NCBI RefSeq assembly: GCF_029350945.1
Contig: NZ_JARKMS010000002.1
Coordinates: forward strand, 483,984-547,983
Direction of reading: 5' to 3'
Length of the DNA stretch: 64,000 bases
Origin: Maribacter huludaoensis
Lineage (GTDB): Bacteria > Bacteroidota > Bacteroidia > Flavobacteriales > Flavobacteriaceae
Made by a program: the position numbers and the translations under genes. Numbering within the stretch: position 1 is the stretch's first letter; each line of letters starts with the position of its first letter. Of this stretch, positions 54,015 through 63,755 are shown piece by piece. The notes beneath the pieces were generated by a model. That model did no database searches. It saw nothing but the letters and a program-made list of their open reading frames with translations, and was not told where the DNA came from.

Positions 54015-54037
54015 AAAAAATATGTTTTTATAAATAT

Positions 54038-54919
54038 TTAATCACATGTATTAAATTGTTCTCCTTCGGCAGGTCCATCGGCTCTATTACCGTCACCAAT
54101 ACCATCTTCAAGAAGTATTACACCGTTTGGATCAGCAAAAGTGTAAAGATTTTCACCTTCCCAATCACCAGCGGTATATGTGAATAAAAACCTTGAGGTA
54201 CCTGCAGGTACTGTAATAGTTTCTACTTTTAAAGGACCAGATGTAGCATGTGTTGTTTCTACACCATCTATTGAAATAGTTATGAAACCACCGTTCCAAC
54301 CATCACCGTAAACATCTTCCATTGTCAAAGTGTAATCACCAGGTTCCGGTGTTTTAAAACATACAACAACTGAGGAGTATCTAAATGGTGTTGAATGAGA
54401 TGTAGTTCTAACATTTACACCTGTATCGGCAGCAGAAAATGATCTACCATCCGTAAGGTTTAAAACATATCTCAATATAAAAAGATCTCCACCGTCAATA
54501 TCATCAGCTGTCAATCCAACTAAATCTAGCATTGTATCCCCAGATAAAGAATAGGTATGTTCTGGAAAACCAGAATCTCCTATGGCAAACGCTGAACCTG
54601 GTACGTTCTCTATGAATGCTTCGTCTACTGTTATAACTTCATTATTTACAGGGGTTGTATCTGCAAATAGAAGATATAAATCTATAGATTCTACAGTGTC
54701 ATTTTCATCAAAATCGTTGAATAAAACTGTATTCTCCAAAGTCGATTGAGCTGGATCTAATTTGTTTATTGTACCGCCAACTGTGGATACGGTAGTAAGA
54801 ACAGCACCTTCGTTGGCAGCCACGATATCCTCATCTAAAGGAGTTTCATTGTACTCACAAGAAGTGGTGAATACTAGTAGGCTCAATGAGCCGTAAAGTA
54901 ATTTTCTTAAGTTTTTCAT
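54038..54919 (-). CDS. lipoprotein with DGWNGG-type beta domain, third gene of the SusC/D operon
   Basis: 293 residues with lipobox VFTTSC (Cys21). The N-terminal beta domain (about 30-185) is unrecognised and resembles other SusD-linked accessory lipoproteins. The C-terminal domain (about 190-293) has GDYTLTMEDVYGDGWNGGFITISIDG, a motif found in adhesive or carbohydrate-binding CUB-like domains of Bacteroidota surface proteins. It starts 11 bases after the SusD stop, so it is the operon's last member and probably a surface glycan- or peptide-binding protein. Confidence 0.82.
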   Translation of the reverse strand: MKNLRKLLYGSLSLLVFTTSCEYNETPLDEDIVAANEGAVLTTVSTVGGTINKLDPAQSTLENTVLFNDFDENDTVESIDLYLLFADTTPVNNEVITVDEAFIENVPGSAFAIGDSGFPEHTYSLSGDTMLDLVGLTADDIDGGDLFILRYVLNLTDGRSFSAADTGVNVRTTSHSTPFRYSSVVVCFKTPEPGDYTLTMEDVYGDGWNGGFITISIDGVETTHATSGPLKVETITVPAGTSRFLFTYTAGDWEGENLYTFADPNGVILLEDGIGDGNRADGPAEGEQFNTCD

Positions 54920-54930
54920 TTTTATTTTTT

Positions 54931-56640
54931 TTAGTTAATGAAACCTGTAGCTGGGTTAGTATCCCAAAATACTTGTTCCGTTACGTTATCTTTTTGATCA
55001 GAATTTGAGTTGTTAGAAACACTAACTGTTGGGTAGAAAAATGATCTAATAAAATTATCTACTGCACCAGCTCTAATTGGCTGTAAGTCATTTGGCGTAC
55101 CTGTTCTTCTATACGTGTTGTAAGCCTCTACACCGTTACCATAAAGAGCAATATGATATTCTGTACCTATAATATTCATTCTTTCGGCATCTGACGTTGC
55201 GTTCATGTAGTTGGTAGTTATTTGATCAATATAGTCTGAAATTTCAGTCTCTGTTGGTTCAAAACCTGATCCAGCTGCTTGGTCGGCACCAAAGGCAATT
55301 ACTTTATTGATTGACTGTGTAATACCTTGGGTCAAGTAGGTTAAAGCGTCTCCTGTAGTATTTAAAGTCAAAGCAGATTCTGCTAGCATGAAATTTACGT
55401 ATGACGAAAGCATTATTGGAGAGATACCTTGTCCTTGTGTACCAATACTTCTACTTACTATTGGTTCAAATGAACTGTCATCAAATACTCCACCAACTGG
55501 GTAAACCCCAAAAGTAGCCCTTGATCCAGTATCTGGTGGTATACCAGAATTATCTCCATGATCTCTACCCCAGTAGCCAGGAAAATCTGTAGTACAAAAT
55601 GGTATTGAAAATCCGTAGTGTGCAGGAGGTAGTGCACCAAAGCAATCCTGTTCTACCGTATTTTCTGCATTTCTATCTAGCTGTCTGTAAAAATAGTAGC
55701 GTAATCTTGGATCAACAACAGTTTTATCATTGACACCTGCATTTAATTCGTTCATTAAATGATTGGACATGTAATCTCCAATAATACCGGGAGAGTCAAA
55801 CTCACCTGCAAAACTAGGATGTCTACTGTCTGGATTATTATCCGTAGATGACCAATTAAATTGAAAGTCATCTGCTGGAGAAGAAATATAATCTCCTGAA
55901 GCAATAATAGCATTTATACCACTTGTTGAAATAGTGCTATTTACAAATTCAGAATCGCCAGATGATAATAATCTAGATTGTAGATATAACTTTAATTTTA
56001 AAGTATTTGCAAGTTTTATCCATTTATCGCTATCACCTCCATAAAATAAGTCTGATGTGTAAGTTACAGCAGATGTTGCATTTAAATTTGCTATAGCTTC
56101 ATCTAACAAGTCTAACATTGCCCCGTAGGTTTGATCTCCTGGGTCTCTGCTCGGATTTGAAACACCGGCAACAGCTTCAGAGTAAGGAATGTCTCCCATA
56201 AAGTCTACAAGCGTAGTTACGGCATAAGCTTCAATAATCTGAGCTATTCCTAAATGTTGAAAAGCTTCCTGTTCTATTGCTAAAGGTTCAAGGGCTCTGT
56301 TGTTTGAGATTATGGTTGAGTAAACCTGTTCCCACTCAAAATTAAATTCGTTCGCAGTATAGGAGTTTTGATAAACAAGACCGTTCATATGTCCAAGTCT
56401 TGTTACTTCCATACCTGGGTTAGACATTCCACCATTACCGCCACTGGCGCTAGTACCCTCAAAGAATTCTGCTAAGGTTACTTGGTTTGAATTAAGGAAA
56501 AAATTCAAATCGGCCTGTGATAAGGAAATTGCATTGGGATCATCTAATAGATCTAACTCTATAGTCTCGCATGCTGTGCCCAACAATAGTAGGCCAGTAG
56601 CGAATATTTTTAATAATGATTTATGATTTATTTTTTTCAT
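54931..56640 (-). CDS. SusD/RagB family nutrient-binding lipoprotein
   Basis: 569 residues with lipobox LLLGTAC (Cys24). It is of the SusD-like_2 type: helical TPR scaffold with LGIAQIIEAYAVTTLVDFMGDIPYSEA, KWIKLANTLKLKLYLQSRL and C-terminal YGNGVEAYNTYRRTGTPNDLQ. SusD proteins sit on the SusC transporter as a lid and deliver ligand. It starts 11 bases after the SusC stop, so they form a pair. The ligand is not indicated by sequence; no glycosidase, sulfatase or peptidase is encoded in the operon. Confidence 0.95.
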   Translation of the reverse strand: MKKINHKSLLKIFATGLLLLGTACETIELDLLDDPNAISLSQADLNFFLNSNQVTLAEFFEGTSASGGNGGMSNPGMEVTRLGHMNGLVYQNSYTANEFNFEWEQVYSTIISNNRALEPLAIEQEAFQHLGIAQIIEAYAVTTLVDFMGDIPYSEAVAGVSNPSRDPGDQTYGAMLDLLDEAIANLNATSAVTYTSDLFYGGDSDKWIKLANTLKLKLYLQSRLLSSGDSEFVNSTISTSGINAIIASGDYISSPADDFQFNWSSTDNNPDSRHPSFAGEFDSPGIIGDYMSNHLMNELNAGVNDKTVVDPRLRYYFYRQLDRNAENTVEQDCFGALPPAHYGFSIPFCTTDFPGYWGRDHGDNSGIPPDTGSRATFGVYPVGGVFDDSSFEPIVSRSIGTQGQGISPIMLSSYVNFMLAESALTLNTTGDALTYLTQGITQSINKVIAFGADQAAGSGFEPTETEISDYIDQITTNYMNATSDAERMNIIGTEYHIALYGNGVEAYNTYRRTGTPNDLQPIRAGAVDNFIRSFFYPTVSVSNNSNSDQKDNVTEQVFWDTNPATGFIN

Positions 56641-56651
56641 TTTTATTTTTT

Positions 56652-59600
56652 TTAAAATTCAACCTTCAGACTAAAGCCATATCTAGCAGCACTTGGACCA
56701 GAAAAGAAATCTAGACCTTGGTTGTTACCAACACCAGTACTGTTAACATTAACATCAAAGTTAGCATCCTTAGGTGTATTGAATGATCTATACCATAGGT
56801 TAGACCCAAGTAGTGTAACATTGATTTTTGAGAAAGGTGTATTTTTCAACATTTTTTCAGTAAAATCATATGATAGGCTTACCTCATTTAAACGAAGCAT
56901 ACTACCATCATAAACCTTAAAATTAGAAGGTCCAAAAAGCCAGTTGCTAAAAGCAATATCAGTTGCATTGATTTGAACATTGTTTGGTTCACCTGTTGTT
57001 TGATTTACTCCTGGTAAGATATAAGTTCCTTCTCTAGAGAAAGGGAATTCAATCACACCTCTATTTTGTAATGTAGATATTGTTCTTGAATAAACATCAC
57101 CGCCATGTCTGTAAGCCAAATCAACTCCTAATCTCAACGTTTTATAGCCAATATTAGTTCTAAAGTTAGCAGTGTAATCAGCATTTGGATCACCAATAAC
57201 ATTATCTATATCAGCTGTAGCAACATAGTTACCATCGTCACCAACTAAGAAGTTGCCGTCGTCATCGGTATCTACTGTTGAGCCTAAGAATACACCGTAA
57301 GGTTGCCCAACTACTGCAGCGTTTCTTGCATCAGCAGTTGTTGCTGAACCACCAATGGTAATATTGTCTACTCCGTCAGGTAGTTTTGTAATAACTGGCT
57401 CATCAGCATAAAAAGTAAGACCGAAATCTAAATTAAGACCTTCAGGGTTTCTTAATAAGTCTAATGTTAAACCAACTTCAATACCTTCGTTTTCTAAATC
57501 ACCTGCATTAATATACGTTTCCGTGAAACCTTCACTAGGAGGTAAATCTCTAAACGTAATCAAATCTGTAGTTTTTCTTTTGAAAACACTGGCATTAAGA
57601 CCAATTCTATTATCCCAAAGTTTTGAATCGATACCAAATTCAATTTCATTGATAAGTTCAGGTGTTAAATCTGCATTACCTAATAAACCATCTGTGTCAT
57701 TACCAGAAAGGTTGGTTCCGTCTTGATTTACGAACAAGTTACCGTTCAAAGCCAATGTAGTTCTTGTAGTGTATACAGGAGGGAAACCAGCTGATGAACC
57801 ATATCCGAATCTTAACTTTAAATAGTTGAGCGCTTTACCTTGTAAACCTTCAATAGCTGCAGTAGGTATAAAGGATAAACTTGCAGATGGATAGAATATA
57901 GTGTTATTACCCGTTTCTAATGTCGATGTCCAGTCATTACGACCCTGCGCGTTCAGGTATAAATAATCTTCATAGCTTAACGTTAAATCTGCAAAAGCAC
58001 CAAATGTATTCTGTCTTGTTTGCCTTTGAATTGAATTTCCGCTGAATGAATTAATTGTAGACTGGTTTGTAAAGTTAAAGTGTCTTAATACACCAAATAC
58101 TACTTGGTTTGTGCTCTCAACACCATCTCTGTCAAATTCTTGACGGTTAGAATTAAAACCTAAAATACCTTTAAAGTTTACCTTGTCTGAAATATCTTTA
58201 TCATAATTTATAGAGAAGTTATGATCAAAATTTGAGCTTACAATACTTGTAGTCCTCAAAAGACCTAATGGATTACCGTCTATACCACCTTTGTTTTGTG
58301 CATAAAATCCGTTTTCAGTATATGTATTAAAACCAAATCTGTATGCTGCGGACAAATTATCGTTAAACTGGTATACCGAACTGAAACTTGTAAAAATGTT
58401 TGTAGTCTTTTGACCTGTTCTATTGTTTTTAACTGTCCAAAAAGGGTGTTGTATACCATTTGTTTCTCTGTAGTAAAGAGATCCTCCGTCTAATCTTTCA
58501 AAAGGAATATTTACTAAATCAACGTTTCTAGGCGTGTAAAATAAATCACTAAAGATAGATGCACCACCACCGATAACACCACTACCTCTTGAGGCTGCAA
58601 TTGGAGGGGATTTGTAGTCGGTTACCGCTACGTTCATAGAGGCATTAACTCTTAATTTTCCTAAAGTACCGTTACCGCCTAAAGTATAACTGTTACGCGA
58701 TAATTCATTACCAGGTGTAAACCCTTCATCGTCTAGTTTTGTATATCCTACATTGTATCCAAAATCACTATTTCCACCAGATAAATTAATATTGGTAGTT
58801 GTATTGAATCCTGTTCTGAAAAAATTCTTAACACTATCATATGGTTTCAACTCATATTCCGATGCTGCTAAATCTTCATAACCTTCAATGAACGCTTGGT
58901 TTACATTTGTTGCGAACGGGTGAGTTACAAATACTGTTCCGTCTTCTCCTGATCTTATGAAATAATCACCATAAGATGCTGTAGGGTCTTTGAATCTTGG
59001 TCCCCAGTTACTAAAAAACCATCCAAAACCATTGTTGAAACCTCCAGCATACTCATCTTGGTAGGTTGGTAAGTGTGGTGTACTTTGAAATACAGATTGG
59101 GTGATAGATAGTTTAGAGCTTCCTTGTTTGTTAGAGCCTGAACCAGATTTTGTTGTAATTAAGATTACACCATTTCTACCTCTGTTACCATATAGAGCTG
59201 TTGCACTTAAACCTTTAAGTATACTGATATCTTCAATATTGTTTGGGTCAATGTCTAACGAACGGTTAGACTCTGTAACGTTATCAAAGAAATCACTTTG
59301 TTGATTTGCACCACTATCAAAAGGTATACCGTCAATTACAAAAAGAGCTTGGTTGTTACCTGTAATAGAAGTATTACCTCTAATAACAATATTTGAAGAA
59401 GATCCGCTTAAACCATTAGATGCAGTAATGTTAACACCTGGTGCTTTACCTTGTAAAAGACGACCTAAATCACCTTCGGATTTTTGCTCCAATTCCTCTT
59501 TTCCAACTTTACTAACCGCATAACCAAGAGATTTTTGTTCTCTTTTAATACCAAGGGCCGTTACAACCACCTCATCAAGTGCTTGAGCGTCTTCTTCCAT

Positions 59601-59882
59601 TGAAATGCTAATGGTTGAGCTTGAACCAACAGTGGCTCTTTGTGCTTTCTGCCCTATATAGGTAAAAAGTAATGTTTCCCCTTCTGAGGCCATAATTGAA
59701 TAGTTACCATCGAAATCTGTTTGGGTACCTGTTGTGGTGCCCTCAACTACGATGTTAACCCCGGGCAAAGGAAGCCCTCCTTGATCGGTAACCGTACCGG
59801 ATACCGTTTTTTGCTGTGCAAAAGAAATATGCACAACTAACGCCAATAGTAGCGTTAACAATCCATTTAGTTTTGTTCTCAT
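56652..59882 (-). CDS. SusC/RagA family TonB-linked outer membrane transporter
   Basis: 1076 residues from ATG 59882 (signal MRTKLNGLLTLLLALVVHISFAQ); an in-frame ATG at 59912 would add ten residues before the signal. A CarboxypepD_reg-like domain (GTVTDQGGLPLPGVNIVVEGTTTGTQTDFDGNY) precedes the TonB box/plug DEVVVTALGIKREQKSLGYAVSKV, the plug NPNNIEDISILKGLSATALYGNRGRNGVI and a 22-strand barrel ending in GFSLKVEF with a terminal aromatic. It imports SusD-delivered substrate using TonB energy. First gene of the three-gene operon. Confidence 0.97.
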   Translation of the reverse strand: MRTKLNGLLTLLLALVVHISFAQQKTVSGTVTDQGGLPLPGVNIVVEGTTTGTQTDFDGNYSIMASEGETLLFTYIGQKAQRATVGSSSTISISMEEDAQALDEVVVTALGIKREQKSLGYAVSKVGKEELEQKSEGDLGRLLQGKAPGVNITASNGLSGSSSNIVIRGNTSITGNNQALFVIDGIPFDSGANQQSDFFDNVTESNRSLDIDPNNIEDISILKGLSATALYGNRGRNGVILITTKSGSGSNKQGSSKLSITQSVFQSTPHLPTYQDEYAGGFNNGFGWFFSNWGPRFKDPTASYGDYFIRSGEDGTVFVTHPFATNVNQAFIEGYEDLAASEYELKPYDSVKNFFRTGFNTTTNINLSGGNSDFGYNVGYTKLDDEGFTPGNELSRNSYTLGGNGTLGKLRVNASMNVAVTDYKSPPIAASRGSGVIGGGASIFSDLFYTPRNVDLVNIPFERLDGGSLYYRETNGIQHPFWTVKNNRTGQKTTNIFTSFSSVYQFNDNLSAAYRFGFNTYTENGFYAQNKGGIDGNPLGLLRTTSIVSSNFDHNFSINYDKDISDKVNFKGILGFNSNRQEFDRDGVESTNQVVFGVLRHFNFTNQSTINSFSGNSIQRQTRQNTFGAFADLTLSYEDYLYLNAQGRNDWTSTLETGNNTIFYPSASLSFIPTAAIEGLQGKALNYLKLRFGYGSSAGFPPVYTTRTTLALNGNLFVNQDGTNLSGNDTDGLLGNADLTPELINEIEFGIDSKLWDNRIGLNASVFKRKTTDLITFRDLPPSEGFTETYINAGDLENEGIEVGLTLDLLRNPEGLNLDFGLTFYADEPVITKLPDGVDNITIGGSATTADARNAAVVGQPYGVFLGSTVDTDDDGNFLVGDDGNYVATADIDNVIGDPNADYTANFRTNIGYKTLRLGVDLAYRHGGDVYSRTISTLQNRGVIEFPFSREGTYILPGVNQTTGEPNNVQINATDIAFSNWLFGPSNFKVYDGSMLRLNEVSLSYDFTEKMLKNTPFSKINVTLLGSNLWYRSFNTPKDANFDVNVNSTGVGNNQGLDFFSGPSAARYGFSLKVEF

Positions 59883-60281
59883 TTTTAAATTATTTGAATT
59901 AGCTAGCGACAAACTTCACAATAATGTGTTAATAATGCAAGATAATTTTAATAAAACTTTAAGATTGTTATATAAAATCAGAAGTTACAGATAAAACACG
60001 ATCCATATTTAAAGTTAAATAATTCGACACCCTTTATTTTATCATATTCGCAATTCTTCACAAAAACTCAAAATTTTCTGCATTTTATTCAAATCAAAAT
60101 TTGTATGTGTTTAGATGCGTTTTGTTTTAATTTTTAAGATGGTTTTTGCAAGTATTTTTAGGTGCGAAAATCCAGACTTTGAAAAAAAATAAAAATAAAT
60201 TCATAATGATTTGAATTTTACTGAAATATGACTACATTTGCCGACCCTTAAAGTAGGGGTAATTTTTATATATTATATAGT
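59883..60281. other. divergent intergenic region between susC and rpsL
   Basis: 399 very AT-rich bases. The right end carries the str operon promoter. For susC, a partial element (GAAGTTTG on the complement near 59910) is the only candidate. No ORF, anti-sigma site or RNA gene was recognised. Confidence 0.5.
60211..60240 (+). promoter_or_regulatory. promoter of the str/S10 ribosomal operon
   Basis: TTG at 60211-60213, a 19-base spacer and TACATTTG at 60233-60240 fit the phylum consensus well. The predicted start near 60244 gives a 38-base leader that opens with a small hairpin (ACCC 60244-60247 / GGGT 60257-60260). Confidence 0.6.
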
Positions 60282-60656
60282 ATGCCAACAATATCACAAT
60301 TAGTACGAATAGGAAGAGAGACGATTACTAAGAAGAGTAAATCGGCTGCTTTGGATTCGTGTCCTCAGAGAAGGGGTGTTTGTACACGTGTTTATACTAC
60401 CACGCCTAAGAAGCCAAATTCAGCTATGAGAAAAGTAGCTAGGGTTAGGTTGACGAATGGTAAGGAAGTGAATGCTTACATTCCGGGAGAGGGTCACAAT
60501 CTTCAAGAGCACTCGATAGTATTAGTAAGAGGCGGAAGAGTTAAAGATTTACCAGGGGTAAGGTATCATATTGTACGTGGTGCATTGGACACAGCAGGTG
60601 TGGCCGGTAGAACACAACGTAGATCTAAGTATGGTGCAAAGCGACCTAAGAAGTAA
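60282..60656 (+). CDS. rpsL: 30S ribosomal protein S12
   Basis: 124 residues, normal length. The conserved loop [15 protein letters not shown] (about 41-55) and [15 protein letters not shown] (about 86-100) are intact, with Lys at the positions known for streptomycin-resistance mutations, so the allele looks wild-type. S12 supports decoding fidelity in the A site. It is first in rpsL-rpsG-fusA-rpsJ, behind a well-formed promoter. Confidence 0.99.
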   Translation: MPTISQLVRIGRETITKKSKSAALDSCPQRRGVCTRVYTTTPKKPNSAMRKVARVRLTNGKEVNAYIPGEGHNLQEHSIVLVRGGRVKDLPGVRYHIVRGALDTAGVAGRTQRRSKYGAKRPKK

Positions 60657-60679
60657 TTAAACTTGTTTAAAAAGAAGTA

Positions 60680-61156
60680 ATGAGAAAAAGACAGGCAAAG
60701 AAAAGACCACTTTTACCGGATCCAAGATTTAATGATCAGTTGGTGACACGTTTCGTCAATATGATGATGTGGGATGGTAAAAAATCAGTTGCTTTTGGTG
60801 TTTTTTACGATGCAATTGATATCGTAGATGCTAAAAAGACCGATGATGAGAAGACAGCTTTAGAGCTTTGGAAAGATGCGTTAAGTAATGTAATGCCTCA
60901 CGTAGAGGTTAGAAGTAGAAGAGTTGGTGGTGCAACATTTCAGATTCCAATGCAAATTAGACCAGACCGTAAGATATCAACAGCTATGAAGTGGTTGATT
61001 AGTTATGCTAGAAAGCGTAATGAAAAAGGTATGGCCCAAAAATTGGCTGGTGAAATTTTAGCTGCTGCAAAAGAAGAAGGTGCGGCGGTTAAGAAAAGAG
61101 TCGATACGCACAAGATGGCTGAGGCAAACAAAGCATTTTCGCACTTTAGATTCTAA
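60680..61156 (+). CDS. rpsG: 30S ribosomal protein S7
   Basis: 158 residues. The start [19 protein letters not shown], central [18 protein letters not shown] and the end [19 protein letters not shown] are diagnostic of S7, which nucleates the 30S head. In E. coli S7 also represses its own operon; no matching leader site was identified here. It lies 23 bases after rpsL and 6 bases before fusA. Confidence 0.99.
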   Translation: MRKRQAKKRPLLPDPRFNDQLVTRFVNMMMWDGKKSVAFGVFYDAIDIVDAKKTDDEKTALELWKDALSNVMPHVEVRSRRVGGATFQIPMQIRPDRKISTAMKWLISYARKRNEKGMAQKLAGEILAAAKEEGAAVKKRVDTHKMAEANKAFSHFRF

Positions 61157-61162
61157 ATAGAC

Positions 61163-63295
61163 ATGGCAAGAGATTTAAAATATACAAGAAACATAGGTAT
61201 TGCTGCGCATATTGATGCTGGTAAAACTACTACGACTGAACGTATACTTTTTTATACGGGTGTAAGTCATAAAATAGGTGAGGTTCATGATGGTGCTGCT
61301 ACTATGGACTGGATGGAGCAAGAGCAGGAAAGAGGTATTACAATTACGTCTGCTGCAACTACTTGTACCTGGAAATTTCCTTTGGAGAATGCAAAAGAAT
61401 TGCCTGACACCAAGGATTATCACTTTAATATAATAGATACTCCTGGTCACGTTGATTTTACCGTAGAGGTAAATCGTTCTTTACGTGTATTGGATGGTTT
61501 GGTCTTTTTGTTTAGTGCTGTTGATGGTGTTGAGCCTCAATCAGAGACTAACTGGAGATTGGCTGATAACTATAAGGTTCCTAGGATAGGTTTCGTGAAC
61601 AAAATGGATCGTCAAGGTTCTAATTTCCTTATGGTTTGTAAGCAAGTTAAGGAGATGTTAGGTTCAAATGCTGTGCCAATTGTACTTCCTATCGGTGATG
61701 AAGCTGATTTTAGAGGTATTGTTGATTTGGCAAAGAATAGAGCAATTGTTTGGCATGATGAAGGATTCGGTTCTACATTTGATGTAATTGATATTCCTGA
61801 AGAAATGAAAGCTGAAGTTAAGGAGTACAGAGCTGCCTTGATTGAAGCTGTTGCTGAATATGATGAAGAGTTGATGGAGAAGTTCTTTGAGGACGAGGAT
61901 TCTATCACAGAAGAAGAGGTGCATGCTGCATTAAGAGCTGCGGTTATGGATCGTGCAATCATTCCTATGATTTGTGGTTCTTCATTTAAGAATAAAGGTG
62001 TTCAGTTTTTATTGGATGCTGTTTGTAGATATTTGCCTTCTCCTGTGGATAAGGATGATATTGAAGGAACAAACCCTGATACAGGTGCTGTTGAAAAACG
62101 TAAGCCAAATGTGAAAGAGCCTTTTTCGGCTTTAGCATTTAAGATTGCTACCGATCCTTTTGTAGGTAGATTGGCATTTTTTAGAACATATTCTGGTCGT
62201 TTAGATGCCGGGTCTTATATATTGAATAACCGTTCAGGTAAAAAGGAGCGTATTTCACGTATTTATCAGATGCATTCAAATAAACAAAATGCTATCGATT
62301 TTATCGAAGCAGGTGATATTGGTGCTGCTGTAGGTTTCAAGGATATTAAGACTGGTGATACGATGTCTGATGAAAAGCATCCGATAGTATTGGAGAGTAT
62401 GGACTTCCCAGAGCCGGTAATTGGTATTGCTGTGGAGCCAAAGACCAAAGCTGATGTTGATAAATTAGGTATGGCTTTAGGTAAGTTAGCTGAAGAAGAT
62501 CCTACGTTTACCGTAAGAACTGATGAAGCTTCTGGACAAACGATTATATCTGGTATGGGTGAGCTTCACTTGGATATTATTGTTGACCGTTTAAAAAGAG
62601 AATTTAAAGTAGAGGTAAGTCAAGGTGAGCCTCAGGTAGAATACAAAGAGGCTTTAACTAAAACAGCTTCACACAGAGAGACTTATAAGAAACAATCTGG
62701 TGGACGTGGTAAATTTGGTGACATTGTATTTGAAATGGGTCCTGCGGATGAGGATTTTGATGGTGAAGGATTGCAATTCGTTGATGAAATCAAGGGTGGT
62801 CGTATTCCAAAAGAATTTATTCCATCTGTAGAAAAAGGATTTACTGTTGCTATGCAAAATGGTCCTTTGGCCGGTTATGAAATGGATTCAATGAAAGTTG
62901 TGCTTAAGGATGGTTCTTTTCACCCTGTAGATTCTGATGCGCTTTCTTTTGAACTGGCTGCAAAGATGGGTTACAAAGCTGCCGGTAAAGCAGCAGGTGC
63001 CGTTATTATGGAGCCAATCATGAAGTTAGAAGTTATTACCCCTGAAGAAAACATGGGTGATATCGTTGGAGATTTAAATAGACGTAGAGGTACCATTGGT
63101 GATATGAGTGATAGAGCTGGGGCAAAAGTGGTTAAAGGTACAGTTCCATTATCTGAAATGTTCGGATATGTAACTTCTTTGAGAACATTGTCTTCTGGTC
63201 GTGCAACTTCAACAATGGAATTTTCGCACTATGCAGAAACTCCTTCTAATATTTCGGAAGAAGTTATTAAAGCAGCAAAAGGTATAACAGCATAA
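61163..63295 (+). CDS. fusA: translation elongation factor G
   Basis: 710 residues, the usual length. G1 motif AHIDAGKTT (about 15-23), switch [12 protein letters not shown]4 NKMD and domain IV segments ([33 protein letters not shown]) are present, ending in a domain V with [17 protein letters not shown]. It drives translocation by GTP hydrolysis. It is followed 9 bases later by rpsJ with no tuf gene between, joining the str and S10 operons. Confidence 0.99.
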   Translation: MARDLKYTRNIGIAAHIDAGKTTTTERILFYTGVSHKIGEVHDGAATMDWMEQEQERGITITSAATTCTWKFPLENAKELPDTKDYHFNIIDTPGHVDFTVEVNRSLRVLDGLVFLFSAVDGVEPQSETNWRLADNYKVPRIGFVNKMDRQGSNFLMVCKQVKEMLGSNAVPIVLPIGDEADFRGIVDLAKNRAIVWHDEGFGSTFDVIDIPEEMKAEVKEYRAALIEAVAEYDEELMEKFFEDEDSITEEEVHAALRAAVMDRAIIPMICGSSFKNKGVQFLLDAVCRYLPSPVDKDDIEGTNPDTGAVEKRKPNVKEPFSALAFKIATDPFVGRLAFFRTYSGRLDAGSYILNNRSGKKERISRIYQMHSNKQNAIDFIEAGDIGAAVGFKDIKTGDTMSDEKHPIVLESMDFPEPVIGIAVEPKTKADVDKLGMALGKLAEEDPTFTVRTDEASGQTIISGMGELHLDIIVDRLKREFKVEVSQGEPQVEYKEALTKTASHRETYKKQSGGRGKFGDIVFEMGPADEDFDGEGLQFVDEIKGGRIPKEFIPSVEKGFTVAMQNGPLAGYEMDSMKVVLKDGSFHPVDSDALSFELAAKMGYKAAGKAAGAVIMEPIMKLEVITPEENMGDIVGDLNRRRGTIGDMSDRAGAKVVKGTVPLSEMFGYVTSLRTLSSGRATSTMEFSHYAETPSNISEEVIKAAKGITA

Positions 63296-63304
63296 ATTTA
63301 GGAC

Positions 63305-63610
63305 ATGAGTCAGAAAATTAGAATAAAACTAAAATCTTACGATCACAATTTGGTAGATAAGTCTGCTGAAAAGATTGTAAAAACGGTAAAGACTACCGGT
63401 GCTGTTGTAACAGGACCAATTCCTTTGCCAACACACAAGAAGATATTTACAGTTTTGCGTTCACCGCACGTAAATAAAAAGTCTAGAGAGCAGTTCCAAT
63501 TGAGTTCTTATAAGAGATTATTGGATATTTATAGTTCTTCGTCTAAAACTATTGATGCACTTATGAAGTTAGAGCTTCCTAGTGGTGTTGAAGTAGAGAT
63601 TAAGGTGTAA
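63305..63610 (+). CDS. rpsJ: 30S ribosomal protein S10
   Basis: 101 residues. The start [54 protein letters not shown] and the end [11 protein letters not shown] match S10. It helps assemble the 30S head and, as NusE, joins antitermination complexes. It is separated from rplC by 145 bases that contain an intrinsic terminator, an unusual arrangement for this operon. Confidence 0.99.
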   Translation: MSQKIRIKLKSYDHNLVDKSAEKIVKTVKTTGAVVTGPIPLPTHKKIFTVLRSPHVNKKSREQFQLSSYKRLLDIYSSSSKTIDALMKLELPSGVEVEIKV

Positions 63611-63686
63611 TGCAATACCTGACCTTGTAAAGGGTTGGGTGACATGTCCTAAGCTGCGTGCGAGGGAAAAACGGATAAAAATAATT
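63611..63686 (+). ncRNA. candidate structured leader upstream of rplC
   Basis: This stretch is more GC-rich than other intergenic DNA here and can fold: ACCT at 63617-63620 with GGGT at 63637-63640, enclosing CCTT/AAGG; an 8-base palindrome GACATGTC at 63641-63648; and TCCT pairing with AGGG near 63645-63666. It directly precedes the terminator hairpin. Leader function is inferred from layout only; no family was recognised. Confidence 0.4.
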
Positions 63687-63717
63687 TAGGGTTAAATTAT
63701 TTTGACCCTATTTTTTT
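63687..63717 (+). terminator. intrinsic terminator / candidate attenuator between rpsJ and rplC
   Basis: A 10-base stem with one G-T wobble (63687-63696 with 63701-63710, core TAGGGT/ACCCTA), a TTAT loop and T7 at 63711-63717. It lies 39 bases before the rplC ATG, inside what is normally one continuous operon. Confidence 0.8.
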
Positions 63718-63755
63718 GAGTTGAATTTAATAAGTAATAATTAATATAAATAAGT

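Noticed and set aside
63718-63755. A promoter for rplC after the terminator
   Set aside because: A TTG at 63721 is present, but no TAnnTTTG element follows at a usable distance before the ATG.
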